Of a stretch of DNA of 64,000 bases, positions 33,489 to 43,659 are shown piece after piece (positions within the stretch are counted from its first letter, which is position 1; every line of letters begins with the position of its first letter). The notes under the pieces were generated by a model, which saw only the letters and a program-made list of their open reading frames with translations, did no database searches and had not been told where the DNA came from. This DNA comes from Adiantum capillus-veneris (lineage: Eukaryota; Streptophyta; Polypodiopsida; Polypodiales; Pteridaceae). The DNA is taken from NCBI GenBank assembly GCA_014529385.2, contig CM043949.1:150284428-150348427 (forward strand). The letters run 5' to 3'. The position numbers and the translations under genes were made by a program.

Positions 33489-36400
33489 TTAGACCTCTTG
33501 TACATCTTCCTTGTCTTGTTCTTCACTGGATGATTCCAGAGCTTCATGTTCACTTTGATCTTCACCTGTGTTTTTCTCTTCTTCCTCATCAATATCTTCT
33601 AGATCATTATCTCCTCTTCTCTTAAACAATTTAATCCTTTTTCCTGCAATGGGAATCTTTACTTCTGTACCATCTAGTTCAGACAAGCTGTAAGTAGCAT
33701 TTTCATGCACATGCTTTACAACATACGGTCCAAACCATCTTTTTGAGAACTTACGCATGACTGTGTGCTGGTTATCAAGGCTACTATCATACACTAAAAC
33801 CCAATCACCTTTGTCAATTGCTTTGCTCCTGAGTCAATGTCTCTTATCAAAATAGTCCTTGTTTTTCAACCTTGCATTTTTGAGTCGTTCTTTTGCAGCT
33901 TCAATGTCTCCAGGTCTTCTCTCTAGCTGCTTTATACGCAGTGCAAGGAGATCTTCCCTACTAAGCTCCTCTTGCCAAGGTAGTACATTCCATGTGGGAA
34001 TTGTATCCTCAATCGGCATCACTGGGTTTTGACCATACATTAGCTCCGTAGGCATGTAGCCAGTTACTGAGCTATGTGTTGTACGATCAGCCCATAAAGC
34101 ATATGGTAACAATTTTGGCCACTCACCAACTCTTCCTTCGCAAGCCTTGGCCAAAGCTTTGATGATAGGAGGATGCCCTCTTTCACTCTTTCCATTGCCT
34201 TCAGGGTTGTAAGCTGTAGTAAGAGAAAGCTTGATCCCTAATCTAGAAAAGAAGTCCCTTGCTTCTTCGGCATCCAGTTCACCTCGATCTGTAGTGATTT
34301 TTCCCACACAACCATAACGACAAATCACCTCATCAAGAAGGAATTTGCCCATAGCTTCTGTGTTCTTAGCTCTTAATGCTCTTCCTTCAACCTGGTTAGT
34401 TAGGTCCTCTCGTGCAAGAACCAAGTATCTCATCTTCCAGAGTCCTAAAGGCATCGTGACTAGATCCACAACCCATTTATAGTGCATGGCTAGTGGATAT
34501 GTAGGGTGCAATCCATCACGATGTCGAACATTTGAATACATTTGACAAGTTACACATGACTCTACAAACTGAGATACATCTTTATACATACCCTTCCACC
34601 AGTATTTTTCTTTCAACTTGGAGAAGGTTACCCACACACCCCTGTGTCCAGCCCATAGACTCTCATGAAACTCTTGCATGAGCTTTATTTTAGTCTCTTT
34701 TTTACATATAACCCGTTGTGGTGTAGCACCCTTTTGTTTAGGATGCTTCCACAAGTAACCATCCCTTAAAAAGTACCCATATGATTTCCTCCGTATCCTC
34801 TTGAATTCTTGTTCATACCAATCATCCTGTTTTGTTAGAGTACTCAAGTACCTTCCAATAGAAAGCCAATCACCGTCATAAAGATCTTTCAAGAACAATT
34901 CAAGTGAATTAGTCATGCAGACATTGTTACCTTTGACATGAGAGATAGAATAGAATTTTGTGCCTACATCATCTCCCTCATCAATCATTTGTGACTCATC
35001 TTCATACCTTGCCCTTGATAGCATATCTGCCACTGTATTGTCTTTACCTGCAATGTGCTTAAACTCGGGATTTAAGGACTTAATGTAGGCAATCCACCGC
35101 AACATAGCAATGTCTGGTGTTGAGCAGCTTGTAATCATCCCAAGAAGTGGTAGACAATCTGTTTCTACAACCACACATGCACCAATTAGGTACTCTTTCC
35201 CACTTTTCAAGGCTGTAACCATACCCCATAACTCTCTCTTTATCTGTGGATAGTTTCTTTGGCGAGCACTTAGTACCTTTGCTCCAAATCTTACCACATA
35301 CCTGTGTCCTTTGTCATCTTTCCCTATTGCCCATCCAATCCCTGTAGGACTGGTATCCACTGTCACAATCACTGGTCTTTGACACTCATAGTCTAGCTTT
35401 CTCAAAGTCGTTGCTGACTGGAGTAACTCCTTTAGCTTTTTCATGGATTTTACATGTGCTTCTGTCCATTTAAACTTTTGATTCTTTCTAAGCAGCTGAT
35501 AAAGAGGATCAGCTACATGTGCATAATGTGGAATCCAAATAACATAGAAGACACATGCTCCCAGAAACCTTCTAACCTTAGTGATGCTAGTGCATGTTTC
35601 TTTCATTCTTTGGATGGCATCTACCTTTGATGGACAAGGTTTCCTACCATATGGCCCACACATGTGCCCCACAATGAGCACTTCTTTGACACCAAACATA
35701 GACTTTTTCCCTGACAATGTAAGATTCACTTCTTCCAACCTAGACAAAATTTTATCACAATCATTTATGTGATTTACCACAAACCTGCGACATCCCTTGA
35801 GATCCAAAGCTTCATCTTTGTCACTTTCTTCACATCCTTTGATAGGCAAATCATCAATGAAAGGCATTGTGATTTGAGGAATAAAGTCACGTAAGACCTT
35901 ATTCATCCCATTCATCATATGTGCTACCGAGTTGGTTGCTCCCTGTGGCAAGGTACACATCCTTACCAAACCCAAAGGTGTCCTCATGGTTGTCAAGTCT
36001 CTGCTTTCGATTGCAAGCTGAAATCGATCATACCCTGAGTAGAGATCCCCCATTGAGTAGATTGCCCTCCCTGCAAACGCCTCTGCAAATTCATCCACAA
36101 TTGGACCTGTACCTACATTTCTAATTGTCACCTTGTTCACTGGTTGCATATCTTGGATGAAGCGTAGAGAACCATTCTTCTTTGGAACTATGAACCACCT
36201 GTTTGAGTATGGAGCACAAGAAGGCTCCAAGATTCCCATTTTGATTTTCTCATTCAGTAGCTCTACTAACTTTGTCAAATGAGCCTTTGGAACCGGAATA
36301 GGCCACAGATTCCAAGGCACATGAGGTATTGTGAAAATTACCATAGGAGCTACAATATAAGGATCAACACATCCTATCTCATGTGGCTCAAATGCAAAAG

Positions 36401-36935
36401 CCTTACCATGCTTTGAAAGCATTTCTTTGAAGCACTTTGTCTCCTCCTGTGTTAGAAACTCCTCGCAACCAATCTGCAAGTCTTGAAAAGACTCCTTTGT
36501 GAAGGTATGCCCGATCTTTTTAGGATTCCGCAAACTTGGTTGTAAAGAAGCCTGTTCAATATTTTCCCTGTTGTTGGGTGGTAAGGGTGAAGCTACTGGT
36601 TTCACCTTCTTTGCTACACTCTTGTATTTAGTTTCAACATGAACTTCTGGGCCAACTGTTTGGCTTTCTTTAAAGGCTTCTATTACTTGATACATTTCCA
36701 TAGAGAAAACTTCCACAACTTCATTTTCAAGATGCAAACTAGACCTCATTATAGCATCAAGCTCACCCATAGTATCTACAATAGAAACTTGTTCACACAA
36801 ACCCAAAACATTTTCAGTAGGCTTTAGCAACCCACTCTTTTTCATGCCTATTTGTACATTATGCACATATTGCCTCTCATATCTCTTCAAAACTTCAAGT
36901 TTTGTAAAACATACTGATCCATTCCTTGTTACCAA
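33489..36935 (-). pseudogene. X pol: reverse transcriptase, RNase H, integrase
   Basis: One frame of 1033 codons (36935-33835), then a TGA (33832-33834) and the rest of the integrase C-terminus to 33489. RT blocks: SNRWFIVPKKNGSLRFIQD, MGDLYSGYDRFQLA, LPQGATNSVAHMMNG and catalytic FIDD. RNase H: TVDTSPTGIGWAIG, ELWGMVTALKS, VVETDCLPLLG, GKDNTVADMLSR. Integrase: zinc-binding HESLWAGHRG...CVTCQ; catalytic Asp in WVVDLVTMPL, Asp in TTDRGELD and Glu in GNGKSERGH; C-terminal domain FSKRWFGPYVVKHVH. All catalytic residues are present. A single stop before the last ~110 codons and an upstream frameshift make it a pseudogene on paper. Confidence 0.92.
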
Positions 36936-37068
36936 GGAGCTCGTCGAGAAAGTTTCACCTATTTTTGGATCAAGCGAGACCCTTTTTCTTTCTGTACCAC
37001 TGCAATCCTGCTTTACAATGGTACTTGGCCAAAACCCATCATTTCTCTATGATCATGAAACTCTTTGC

Positions 37069-38028
37069 TTACCTTTGGTAGAGGATGTTCTCTGAGGTTG
37101 TCACGATTCTTTCATGGTTTACACAGACTGTGAGAAATTTGACAGCTCGTTTACCATCTTTGCTACGTATTCTAGTATATGCTGAACCATCGCCCATTAC
37201 CTTTGTTTCCATTCGAACTCCCACAATGTAGGGTTGTCCAAGGATGAGATGATATGAAGATGTATCCTGTACAAAGAAGTTTTGGTCAATCTTTACATCA
37301 CCTATTGTTACCTTCACACCTGGACATGCTGCATACAATTCACCGGATGAATTGTTTGCCACTTTTACCATCCAACCAGGATCTGTGTCCATCGGGCATT
37401 TGCACTTGTTGTAGAGACTCTTTGACATTATGTTTATTTCTGAACCATGGTCAATCAAGGCAACAAATGGCTCTTCAAGATCACCTACCTTGACCAAAGT
37501 TTCTGTAGTAGCCCTTGCCCAATGACTTCGTGAATAGTAACTCCTAGGAATATCTTCAACTTCTTTATCATCATTTGAGAAATGCACTTGCTTCACTCTC
37601 CCACTAGATTGGTAGCATCCTACCATAGCTCCATCATTCTCTTTATTTTGCAGTTGCATCCCTTGTGTCTTCGAGGTTTCCCCTTCAACCTGTGGACGAG
37701 AAACTTCAGCAAGGGTTTGCCTCTTCCTCTTGATGATGTCAATGATCTCCTCGTGGAATTCATACTTTGCAATGCCAAGAACTTCTCCCAGAGTGAACTC
37801 AATCTTGCTATTCAAGATCCTTTCCTCCAAGACTTTCTTTAAATCTGTAGCAACCTCAATATCAGATTGTAGTTTATAAGTTGGGCCTTTTGTCTTACCT
37901 TTCGTTTGCTCTTTCTTCTTTCCTGTTGTAGACTCCTCCATGAGTACTTCAGGTGGAGATGCTCCTTGTGTTGAGGGTGTTTGAGAAGGCATTGAGTCGC
38001 TTCTTCCCCCACTTCTAGAAGCTCTTTT
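37069..38028 (-). pseudogene. X aspartic protease region
   Basis: In the same frame as gag but behind a TAA at the gag end (about 38027-38029). The basic linker KKEQTKGKTKGPTYKLQ is followed by LKKVLEERILNSKIEFTLGEV. The protease has catalytic ALIDHGSEINIMSKSLY (Asp-His-Gly-Ser), then VKVTIGDVKIDQNFFVQD and ILGQPYIVGVRMETKV. The His in DHG replaces the usual Ser/Thr; the X1 copy shares this Asp-His pair, so it looks like a family trait. The frame ends at 37069 and pol resumes in another frame. Confidence 0.88.
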
Positions 38029-39399
38029 TTATGGTCCTTCATCAGCATTCTCACGTCTGCACTTCTCTTCTACAATTGCCTCATTTTGTTGGCATTTTGT
38101 AATGTAGGCATGCACTGACAATGAGTCCACTGGATCATTCCATCCTGTTTCTAGACGTATGCAATCACCTGCTTCATGTAGAATCTCTTTTGTAAGCTTT
38201 CCCTTTTTAGCTAATTGCATGACATTTGGCCAAATTTGACCATGATGGTCACTCACCTCTTCATCACAAAAATGTTCAATTTTTACTCCATAAGTAGCTG
38301 CCTCAACTGAAGAGGTGGCATGCTTGGTTGCCATATCTTCAACTAAGGTTTGCATTCCCCCCTTCCCAAAGTTAGTTCTCAAGGGTAGACCTGTCTCTCT
38401 TAAGTGGATTTTACCATCCTTAAAAAAGACAACATCTTTTGACAAAGCATCACTAAAATCATCACAATCCCTTCTTACATGGTCTGTACTATCACACCAA
38501 ATACATCTATTAACAAACCCTTCTTTGGGCTGTTGTCTTTGCCTAGGAAGTGGCCCTGATGGTTGGCCTTTTTCTTCAAGCTTTGCAAGCTTCACCTTCA
38601 AGTCACGCATTCCCTTCACAAGCTCATCTAGCATGGACTCATCAAACTTAGGAGCGATAAAAGTAGGCTTTACCATTTTGTCAGGAGTTAAGGTGGAAGG
38701 ACTTGTAGTGTTTAGTACCATCTTGTCCCTTCTTCTTTGTCGTTTGGCAAGCAATGAGACAGCACCTTCAACCTCATTCCAGTCGGTCTTTAGTCCTTGC
38801 TCAGCATCTTTATCTTCAAGAAGAAGCTCCAAATTTTCTTGAAACTATTTACCTGCATCTTGTAAGAAAAGATCTATCTTCTCTGCATCTAGTGTGGCCC
38901 TTTCAGTCCTTGTGAGTTGTGCATAGCGCCGCTCAAATTCCCTAAGTAGTTTTGTTATTGATAGTCCTTGCTTTGGCTTGACTACCCATTCTAAGAATGT
39001 CCTTTTGGTCACTCTCTCAGAGTCCTCCATGAAATATTCCTCCTTTAAAGCTACTTTGAGTTCTTCCCAATTTCTCCCATGCCCATCTTTAATTGCCCTA
39101 ACATGCTCACTAATTTCTGGAGCAACAACTAGCTCAAATCTTTGAATCATCTCACCTTCTGACACGCGATGCAGCTCCATCTCCTTCACATACTCGCGTA
39201 AGTACTTGGTTACATCTTTGCCATTGAACTGATCCATTCTGTTGACAACCGCTTGTATGGCCTTTGTTGCTGAAATCTCCCTTCTTTCAGTAGCATTTTG
39301 TTGTTGCATGAACATTGCAAATGCTTGAAACATTTTCATTGTTGCTGGGTCAAAATGCATACCCTGTTGCTCAACATGATCACCCATGGTTATCCACAA
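38029..39399 (-). pseudogene. X gag
   Basis: The start ATG at 39399 is the first in the frame, just inside the primer site; a second ATG five codons later is also possible. The capsid part runs to a TAG at 38845-38847 (FNGKDVTKYLREYVKEME, RTFLEWVVKPKQGLSI, FERRYAQLTRTERATL). The frame then continues to 38029, with the zinc knuckle CIWCDSTDHVRRDC (CX2CX4HX4C) at about 38465-38510. Gag forms the particle and the knuckle binds element RNA. One in-frame stop separates capsid from nucleocapsid. Confidence 0.88.
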
Positions 39400-39414
39400 A
39401 CTCTCACCCTAGCA

Positions 39415-39434
39415 GATTCGCGTCGGGTTCACCA
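39415..39434 (-). other. X primer-binding site
   Basis: On the element strand TGGTGAACCCGACGCG starts six bases after the 5' LTR end. The plus strand reads GGGTTCACCA, which is how a tRNA 3' end would read. The tRNA species was not determined. Confidence 0.75.
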
Positions 39435-39640
39435 AAAATATGTCGAGAAATTTGCGGTCTTACCAGGAAAGCACCGGGCTTATGGCTGTGAGAGTTTGTG
39501 AGAGAACTCGACAAAAACTATATGAAGGAGTTAAACCATAGATGCCATGAAGACTAGGGTTTGGAAAGAAGTACAATCAAAGAAGCCCACCCATTCTCTC
39601 TTGCACTCACACGCACAAAGAAAGAACACAAAAGACAATG

Positions 39641-39853
39641 TCAAAATAACACAAAGATGAAAACATCAAGGCTATGGTCATATCGTATCATGGGTAATAT
39701 GAAAGGGTTAACAGATGAGTTAATGGCATTCAATCTTGGCTGGCCAAATAGGCTACGAATTGTTCTTTGGAATTGTAGTTTTGTGCTTACCATAATATAT
39801 ATATTTTGTCTAGTGATTGGGATTAATTGTGTGTACAAATCCTCTTGGTTCAT
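39641..39853 (-). CDS. X leader small ORF 2 (70 aa), 5' LTR copy
   Basis: Identical in layout to 31620-31832, with one residue changed (IYIMVSTKL). The ATG overlaps the stop of small ORF 1 (ATGA, 39850-39853). It ends about 240 nt before the gag ATG. The paralogue of ORF 1 has SLFGQPRLNAI and NPFILPMIRYDHSLDV. The function is unknown. Confidence 0.55.
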   Translation of the reverse strand: MNQEDLYTQLIPITRQNIYIMVSTKLQFQRTIRSLFGQPRLNAINSSVNPFILPMIRYDHSLDVFIFVLF

Positions 39854-40068
39854 AGCAAGATAACTACGCTTACGTCAAAAGAAAAGTTATAGTCTATGAG
39901 AGGTAGTATGATGGGATCCGGTGATAGAAGTATTTCATTGAGCCTTTCTGGGCCAAAGAGAAACACTATACGTTGTTGCAAGTGTATTTTACGGGTAATC
40001 CATACGTTAATTATAATAGATCGTACAGAGTGAAAGCGATAGAAATTATCATCATGTGGGTTATTCAT
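39850..40068 (-). CDS. X leader small ORF 1 (72 aa), 5' LTR copy
   Basis: The same frame as 31829-32047 with two residue differences (WITRKI; RIVFLFGP). In the 5' LTR it lies about 550 nt downstream of the TATA box (40622-40631) and so would be in the transcript leader ahead of small ORF 2 and gag. Homologous to the Y leader peptide. The function is unknown. Confidence 0.65.
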   Translation of the reverse strand: MNNPHDDNFYRFHSVRSIIINVWITRKIHLQQRIVFLFGPERLNEILLSPDPIILPLIDYNFSFDVSVVILL

Positions 40069-40621
40069 CTAGGATAGTATGTGAGAATTGTAGATATGAG
40101 AGAAGAGAAGAGATGAGAAGTTTCCCTCCCAAGCCCTATTATTGCTCGTAGGCAATAAGGATACTGCGGGGAGAGATGTACCTGTAGCAAGGAGAACCTA
40201 AAATTTGTAGAGAGGATGAATTACTAAGAGTGAAAGAGATAGATTTGGTTAAAGAGATGAGATTAGATATATAAATATATGTTGGATTATGGATGAAAAA
40301 GAAAACAACAAGAAATCAAGAAAACATCAATGTAGAACACATCTTACTTGACAAACCCTTCGACACCATTATTGATGGAGAGAGAAGAAGAGTGGAGAAT
40401 TCCACTTTGATTGATACACCAAGTGTAAGACCTTCTTTGATTAGAGTTGATCTTCCAAGGTTAGCTTGTTGCAAGAATGGCTAGTCTTCTTCTAGGAAAA
40501 AAGTGTAGGCTTGGGCTTATGTTAATGGCTAAGTACAATTAGGCGTTACTACTCACTCCCTCATGAATTCCTCTCATCAATGGCTTGAATGCTTGAGTTC
40601 TTTCCAAGGAAGAAGAGGTCC

Positions 40622-40631
40622 CCTTTTATAG
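40622..40631 (-). promoter_or_regulatory. X LTR TATA box
   Basis: CTATAAAAGG on the element strand, in a good position for the LTR promoter. The same box is at 32601-32610 in the other LTR, and a weaker CATAAAAGG is at 4977-4985 in X1. Confidence 0.7.
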
Positions 40632-41456
40632 GTGAAGGGAACCCACAAGGGTTTACACAAGAAGAGAGGAGCCAGTGTGAACAGGAATTGAAAAAGTTGG
40701 AAATGAGCTGCCTCTGCATGATGTGGGCAGACTAGGGTCCAGCATTTTGATCATATCTCCTCAACCGTGGCTCCAAATAAAAAAGTAAAAATATGGGCAA
40801 AAACTTCAGCTCATTAGCTACGATTTTCATTTTAAAATTGTTTTCAAATTCGGATTGGAACCTTGTGTAAAAAATTCATCAAAATAGGGTCCATTTATGG
40901 CAGCAAAAGTCTTCATGTGGTCTCCTTAGCCTAGACTTTCATTTAATTCCAAAGGACACCTCATGCCATATGAAAGCATGACATTGCTCCTTGACAAAGT
41001 TTTGTAATCATGCTTGCAATAATGCATTAAAATAAGTGTATCTTTGAAATCATGCCACCTAGTGTCCCACTAGGATTTGATTCTCTCCTAGTAGCTATTT
41101 AAAAAGAAATATAAGAAAAATATTAAATATACATATATATATATATATATTAGAGTTTACCCTAGATATAGGATCTAGCTAGGGTGTGAGATAAAAATGA
41201 AATAGTAGAAATAAAGAATCAATGCTTTTTGCCCCAAGTTAAAGAGACGGAGCTATTGATGCTTTTCCCATAGTATTTTCTGATGGTAAAGTAAGAATAT
41301 GTTACCCTTGAGAAAAATAATAGGATGAGATAGAAGGCTTATTATTATACTTAAATATGCATATGTACACTATAGGAAATATAATTATGTATCTAAAAAA
41401 ATACAAGATAGATCTTGTAGCATGCGTTCCCACTATGTACGTGTCATAGCACGACA

Positions 41457-42184
41457 GCGTCCACCTATCCCACCTTCTGTCCTAGATTCATGTCGGCGCT
41501 CTTCTGGTAGTTAGTGCCAGGGCAGCTCGCGCACTAGCGCCGGTCGATCTCGACGAGGGAGCGCAGCTAGTTGTTGTTTTGGAGGGGGGGGGGAGTACTA
41601 CAGATTCTCCTCCACAGTCACCGCTCCCTGCTCCAGCAGAAGATGAGGACCATGACATGCCTGCACCAGATGCTCGCGGGTTATACTACCAGGTTCATAG
41701 AGGAGGTATGGTGGATCTCGGGACAACGCAGGGCAGGAGATTCCGCACACACATCAACCAATTAATCCACTCCACATATATCAATTGTTTTCTCAAATTT
41801 GATTACCAGGATCCCTACAACCTCACATATATAGAGACAACCATGCACATGCGTTTCCCCAACCCTGAGGGGCAACAATTCTCAAGGCAATGGTTGCAAG
41901 AGCATGTCAAAACATTTCTCAAGAACAAAAAATCTAGTGTAAGGAGAGCTGCAAAGAAGACAATGGAGTCTCTTGAGCACAGCTATCGGCCAGGAAATGT
42001 TCATGATGTGGAGTGGGAGTTCGAAAATGCGTGCAGAAGTATGCAACATGTAAGTTTAATCTTATTTAAATTATCAAATTGTTGATTTTATATCAAATAC
42101 TAAATAACAAAGTGTTAATTGTTTTTTTTTCTGGTTTTGTAGAGTCAAGGCATTCCACGCGAAATGTCGCCCTCTCCCCCATGA
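41457..42184 (+). pseudogene. TNPA-like (Ptta/EnSpm) gene, 3' part with intron
   Basis: It resumes after the GCGT duplication. The best frame is 41579-42049: GGGSTTDSPPQSPLPAPAED, then MVDLGTTQGRRFRTHINQL, MHMRFPNPEGQQFSRQWLQE, VKTFLKNKKSSVRRAAKK and VEWEFENACRSMQH. This is the plant transposase Ptta/EnSpm domain type. A GT-AG intron (42050-42142) is followed by a short exon SQGIPREMSPSPP and TGA (42182-42184). A poly-G run at 41582-41592 shifts the frame relative to the upstream proline/serine-rich part. In CACTA elements this product binds subterminal repeats and assists TNP2. Confidence 0.75.
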
Positions 42185-42281
42185 GCAAATTGCACAAACC
42201 CGTTAGCGTTTTGGCCATGACCCCCTCTATTTTGTATATGCGTGCTTTTTTTGCCCTCTTTATGTAAATGCAATTACCTAT

Positions 42282-42380
42282 CATTTTTTGGCTCAATGTA
42301 TTGTCCAATTGTAATTCCACTTACGTAAATAAAATTATCAATCATTTTTTTGGCTCAATGTATTGTCCAATTGTAGTTTG
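42282..42380. repeat. Two-copy direct repeat, ~61-bp unit
   Basis: TTTTTTGGCTCAATGTATTG followed by TCCAATTGTA occurs at about 42283 and again at about 42345. It lies just after the TNPA-like gene and may mark its 3' untranslated region. Confidence 0.7.
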
Positions 42381-42450
42381 CTCAATTGATATTTTGTTGT
42401 AATTAAATTTCTTGTAATTAATAAATTTTGAAAGATATTTTAAATAAATA

Positions 42451-42510
42451 AAAAATAGATGACCTTTTGGATGGTCCTGCAAAGGATCATCCAAAAAGTC
42501 ATCTATTTTT
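42451..42510. other. Hairpin of ~27-bp arms
   Basis: AAAAATAGATGACC, then TTTTGGATGGTCC, a loop, then GGATCATCCAAAAAG and TCATCTATTTTT. The arms are nearly perfectly complementary around a 5-nt loop. It sits between the TNPA-like gene and the subterminal array, in AT-rich sequence. Confidence 0.75.
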
Positions 42511-42527
42511 TTATAATAAACCCGCAA

Positions 42528-42758
42528 GCGATAATGCTCGCGATAATAGCGTGCCGGAAATGAGTGCGGATATGGTTGCAGTAATACACGCGGTAATACC
42601 TGCGAAAATTTAGCCGCGTCCGTTACCGCAAACTTTACCGCTAGACCGTTACCACAATCTTTGCCGCACGCTTTTCCGCTTACGAGAAATTTCATATTAC
42701 AAGTTTATTTGTTTTTGTGCGGTAATGCGGCCAATAATACCACGCATATGTTATAGTG
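42528..42758. mobile_element. CACTA right end: 12-bp subterminal arrays and terminal inverted repeat
   Basis: The inner array has direct cores (GCGATAAT, GCGGATAT, GCAGTAAT, GCGGTAAT) starting at 42528 with a 12-bp period and one 2-bp slip. The outer array at 42622-42680 has the inverted core (TTACCGC, TTGCCGC, TTTCCGC), also at 12-bp spacing. The reverse complement of the terminus begins CACTATAACATATGCG, so the element ends at 42758. A 3-bp target duplication would be AAT (42759-42761). No matching left terminus was found. Confidence 0.82.
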
Positions 42759-42761
42759 AAT

Positions 42762-43659
42762 CACTAACCTACTAAGACAAAATAGCCATTGACCTAACCA
42801 TAAAAGGCACCTCACCTCAAGACATGTACATAGTAAAATCTCTCTCTCTCTCTCTCTCTCTCTCCTTCCTTAACACTCTAATTTCACTCTATCTATCATC
42901 AATAATTCCTTTCTAGTTAGCCCACATTCATGACTCAAGCAGACAAAGAAGGGCTACAATGTTTTAATATTGAAAAGAAATCCTAATCTTGATTAGATTA
43001 GAGTGTAAATAAGGCTATCAATAACCGTAATGAGGGGTATCCAACCTATAAATAGACCTCTCTCCTTCTTGTAAATCGTCTCCAAGCTCTCACGTAGCAG
43101 CCCAATACTATAGGCGTAAGGATAGACTTAGGTGTAGTAACCACTTTGTGTCAAAAAAGCTTCAATGCTACACATTGCAAAGTCAGAGAGTGTGAGTGCC
43201 CTATCTTTAAACTCTATTGTACATGCTCTTTCTCTATCAACAATCGAGGTTTGGTGCTTCAAAGAGGTGCTTGGCTTCAGGACCTTTGTACTTCCACTTG
43301 TGTAAAGCTCTTTTTCCATGCAGTTGTGAGCCAGATTTCCTACTCGCTTGAGTATCTTGAACAGTCCGTTACATGTTCATCCCTAATGAAGATTACTTGA
43401 CAACATGCTCTGTCAGCACACCTAGTAAGTCCTTGACGTATGAAAGTATTGACACAATCTCCAACCCCACCACAAGAGGTGTTCAAAGTCGAAAATCGTA
43501 CTTAAGCAAATTCTAGAATAGGGAGAAAATCATCTATTTAGAAATGCATTGTGTTAACGTATACTCTTAGCATATCCTTTAGCACAAGATTACTCTTTTT
43601 AATCTTTGTAATCTACCTATCCCCTTGGATAATTGACAGTACTGAGGTGTGTTTTCCTC
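42762..43659. other. No gene; TC microsatellite and TATA-bearing LTR-like stretch
   Basis: (TC)n at 42839-42864. CCTATAAATAGACC at 43044-43057 is a good TATA box, followed by C/T-rich leader-like sequence, and resembles an LTR promoter. I could not find LTR ends or target duplications, so it is left unclassified. Confidence 0.45.

Larger units (their letters stand above)
31420..41456 (-). mobile_element. Ty3/gypsy element X, nearly complete, inserted in the TNPA-like gene
   Basis: Two LTRs of about 2.0 kb, polypurine tract, primer-binding site, gag, protease, RT, RNase H and integrase, all on the minus strand. The ends are TGTCG...CGACA. The host duplication is 4 bp, GCGT (31416-31419 and 41457-41460). 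By eye the two LTRs differ at roughly 35 positions over 2 kb, so it is the youngest of the large insertions. Coding lesions are few: two in-frame stops at the gag/protease borders, one frameshift between protease and RT, and one TGA near the end of pol. Confidence 0.93.
39441..41456 (-). repeat. X 5' LTR
   Basis: 2016 bp, ends TGTCGAGAAAT...AGCACGACA (plus strand). It is nearly identical to the 3' LTR. It drives the element transcript leftward, so its R-U5 small ORFs are in the leader upstream of gag. Confidence 0.93.

Noticed and set aside
43040-43260. Host gene promoter with TATA box
   Set aside because: No coding frame follows; it looks more like a decayed LTR, but ends could not be found.
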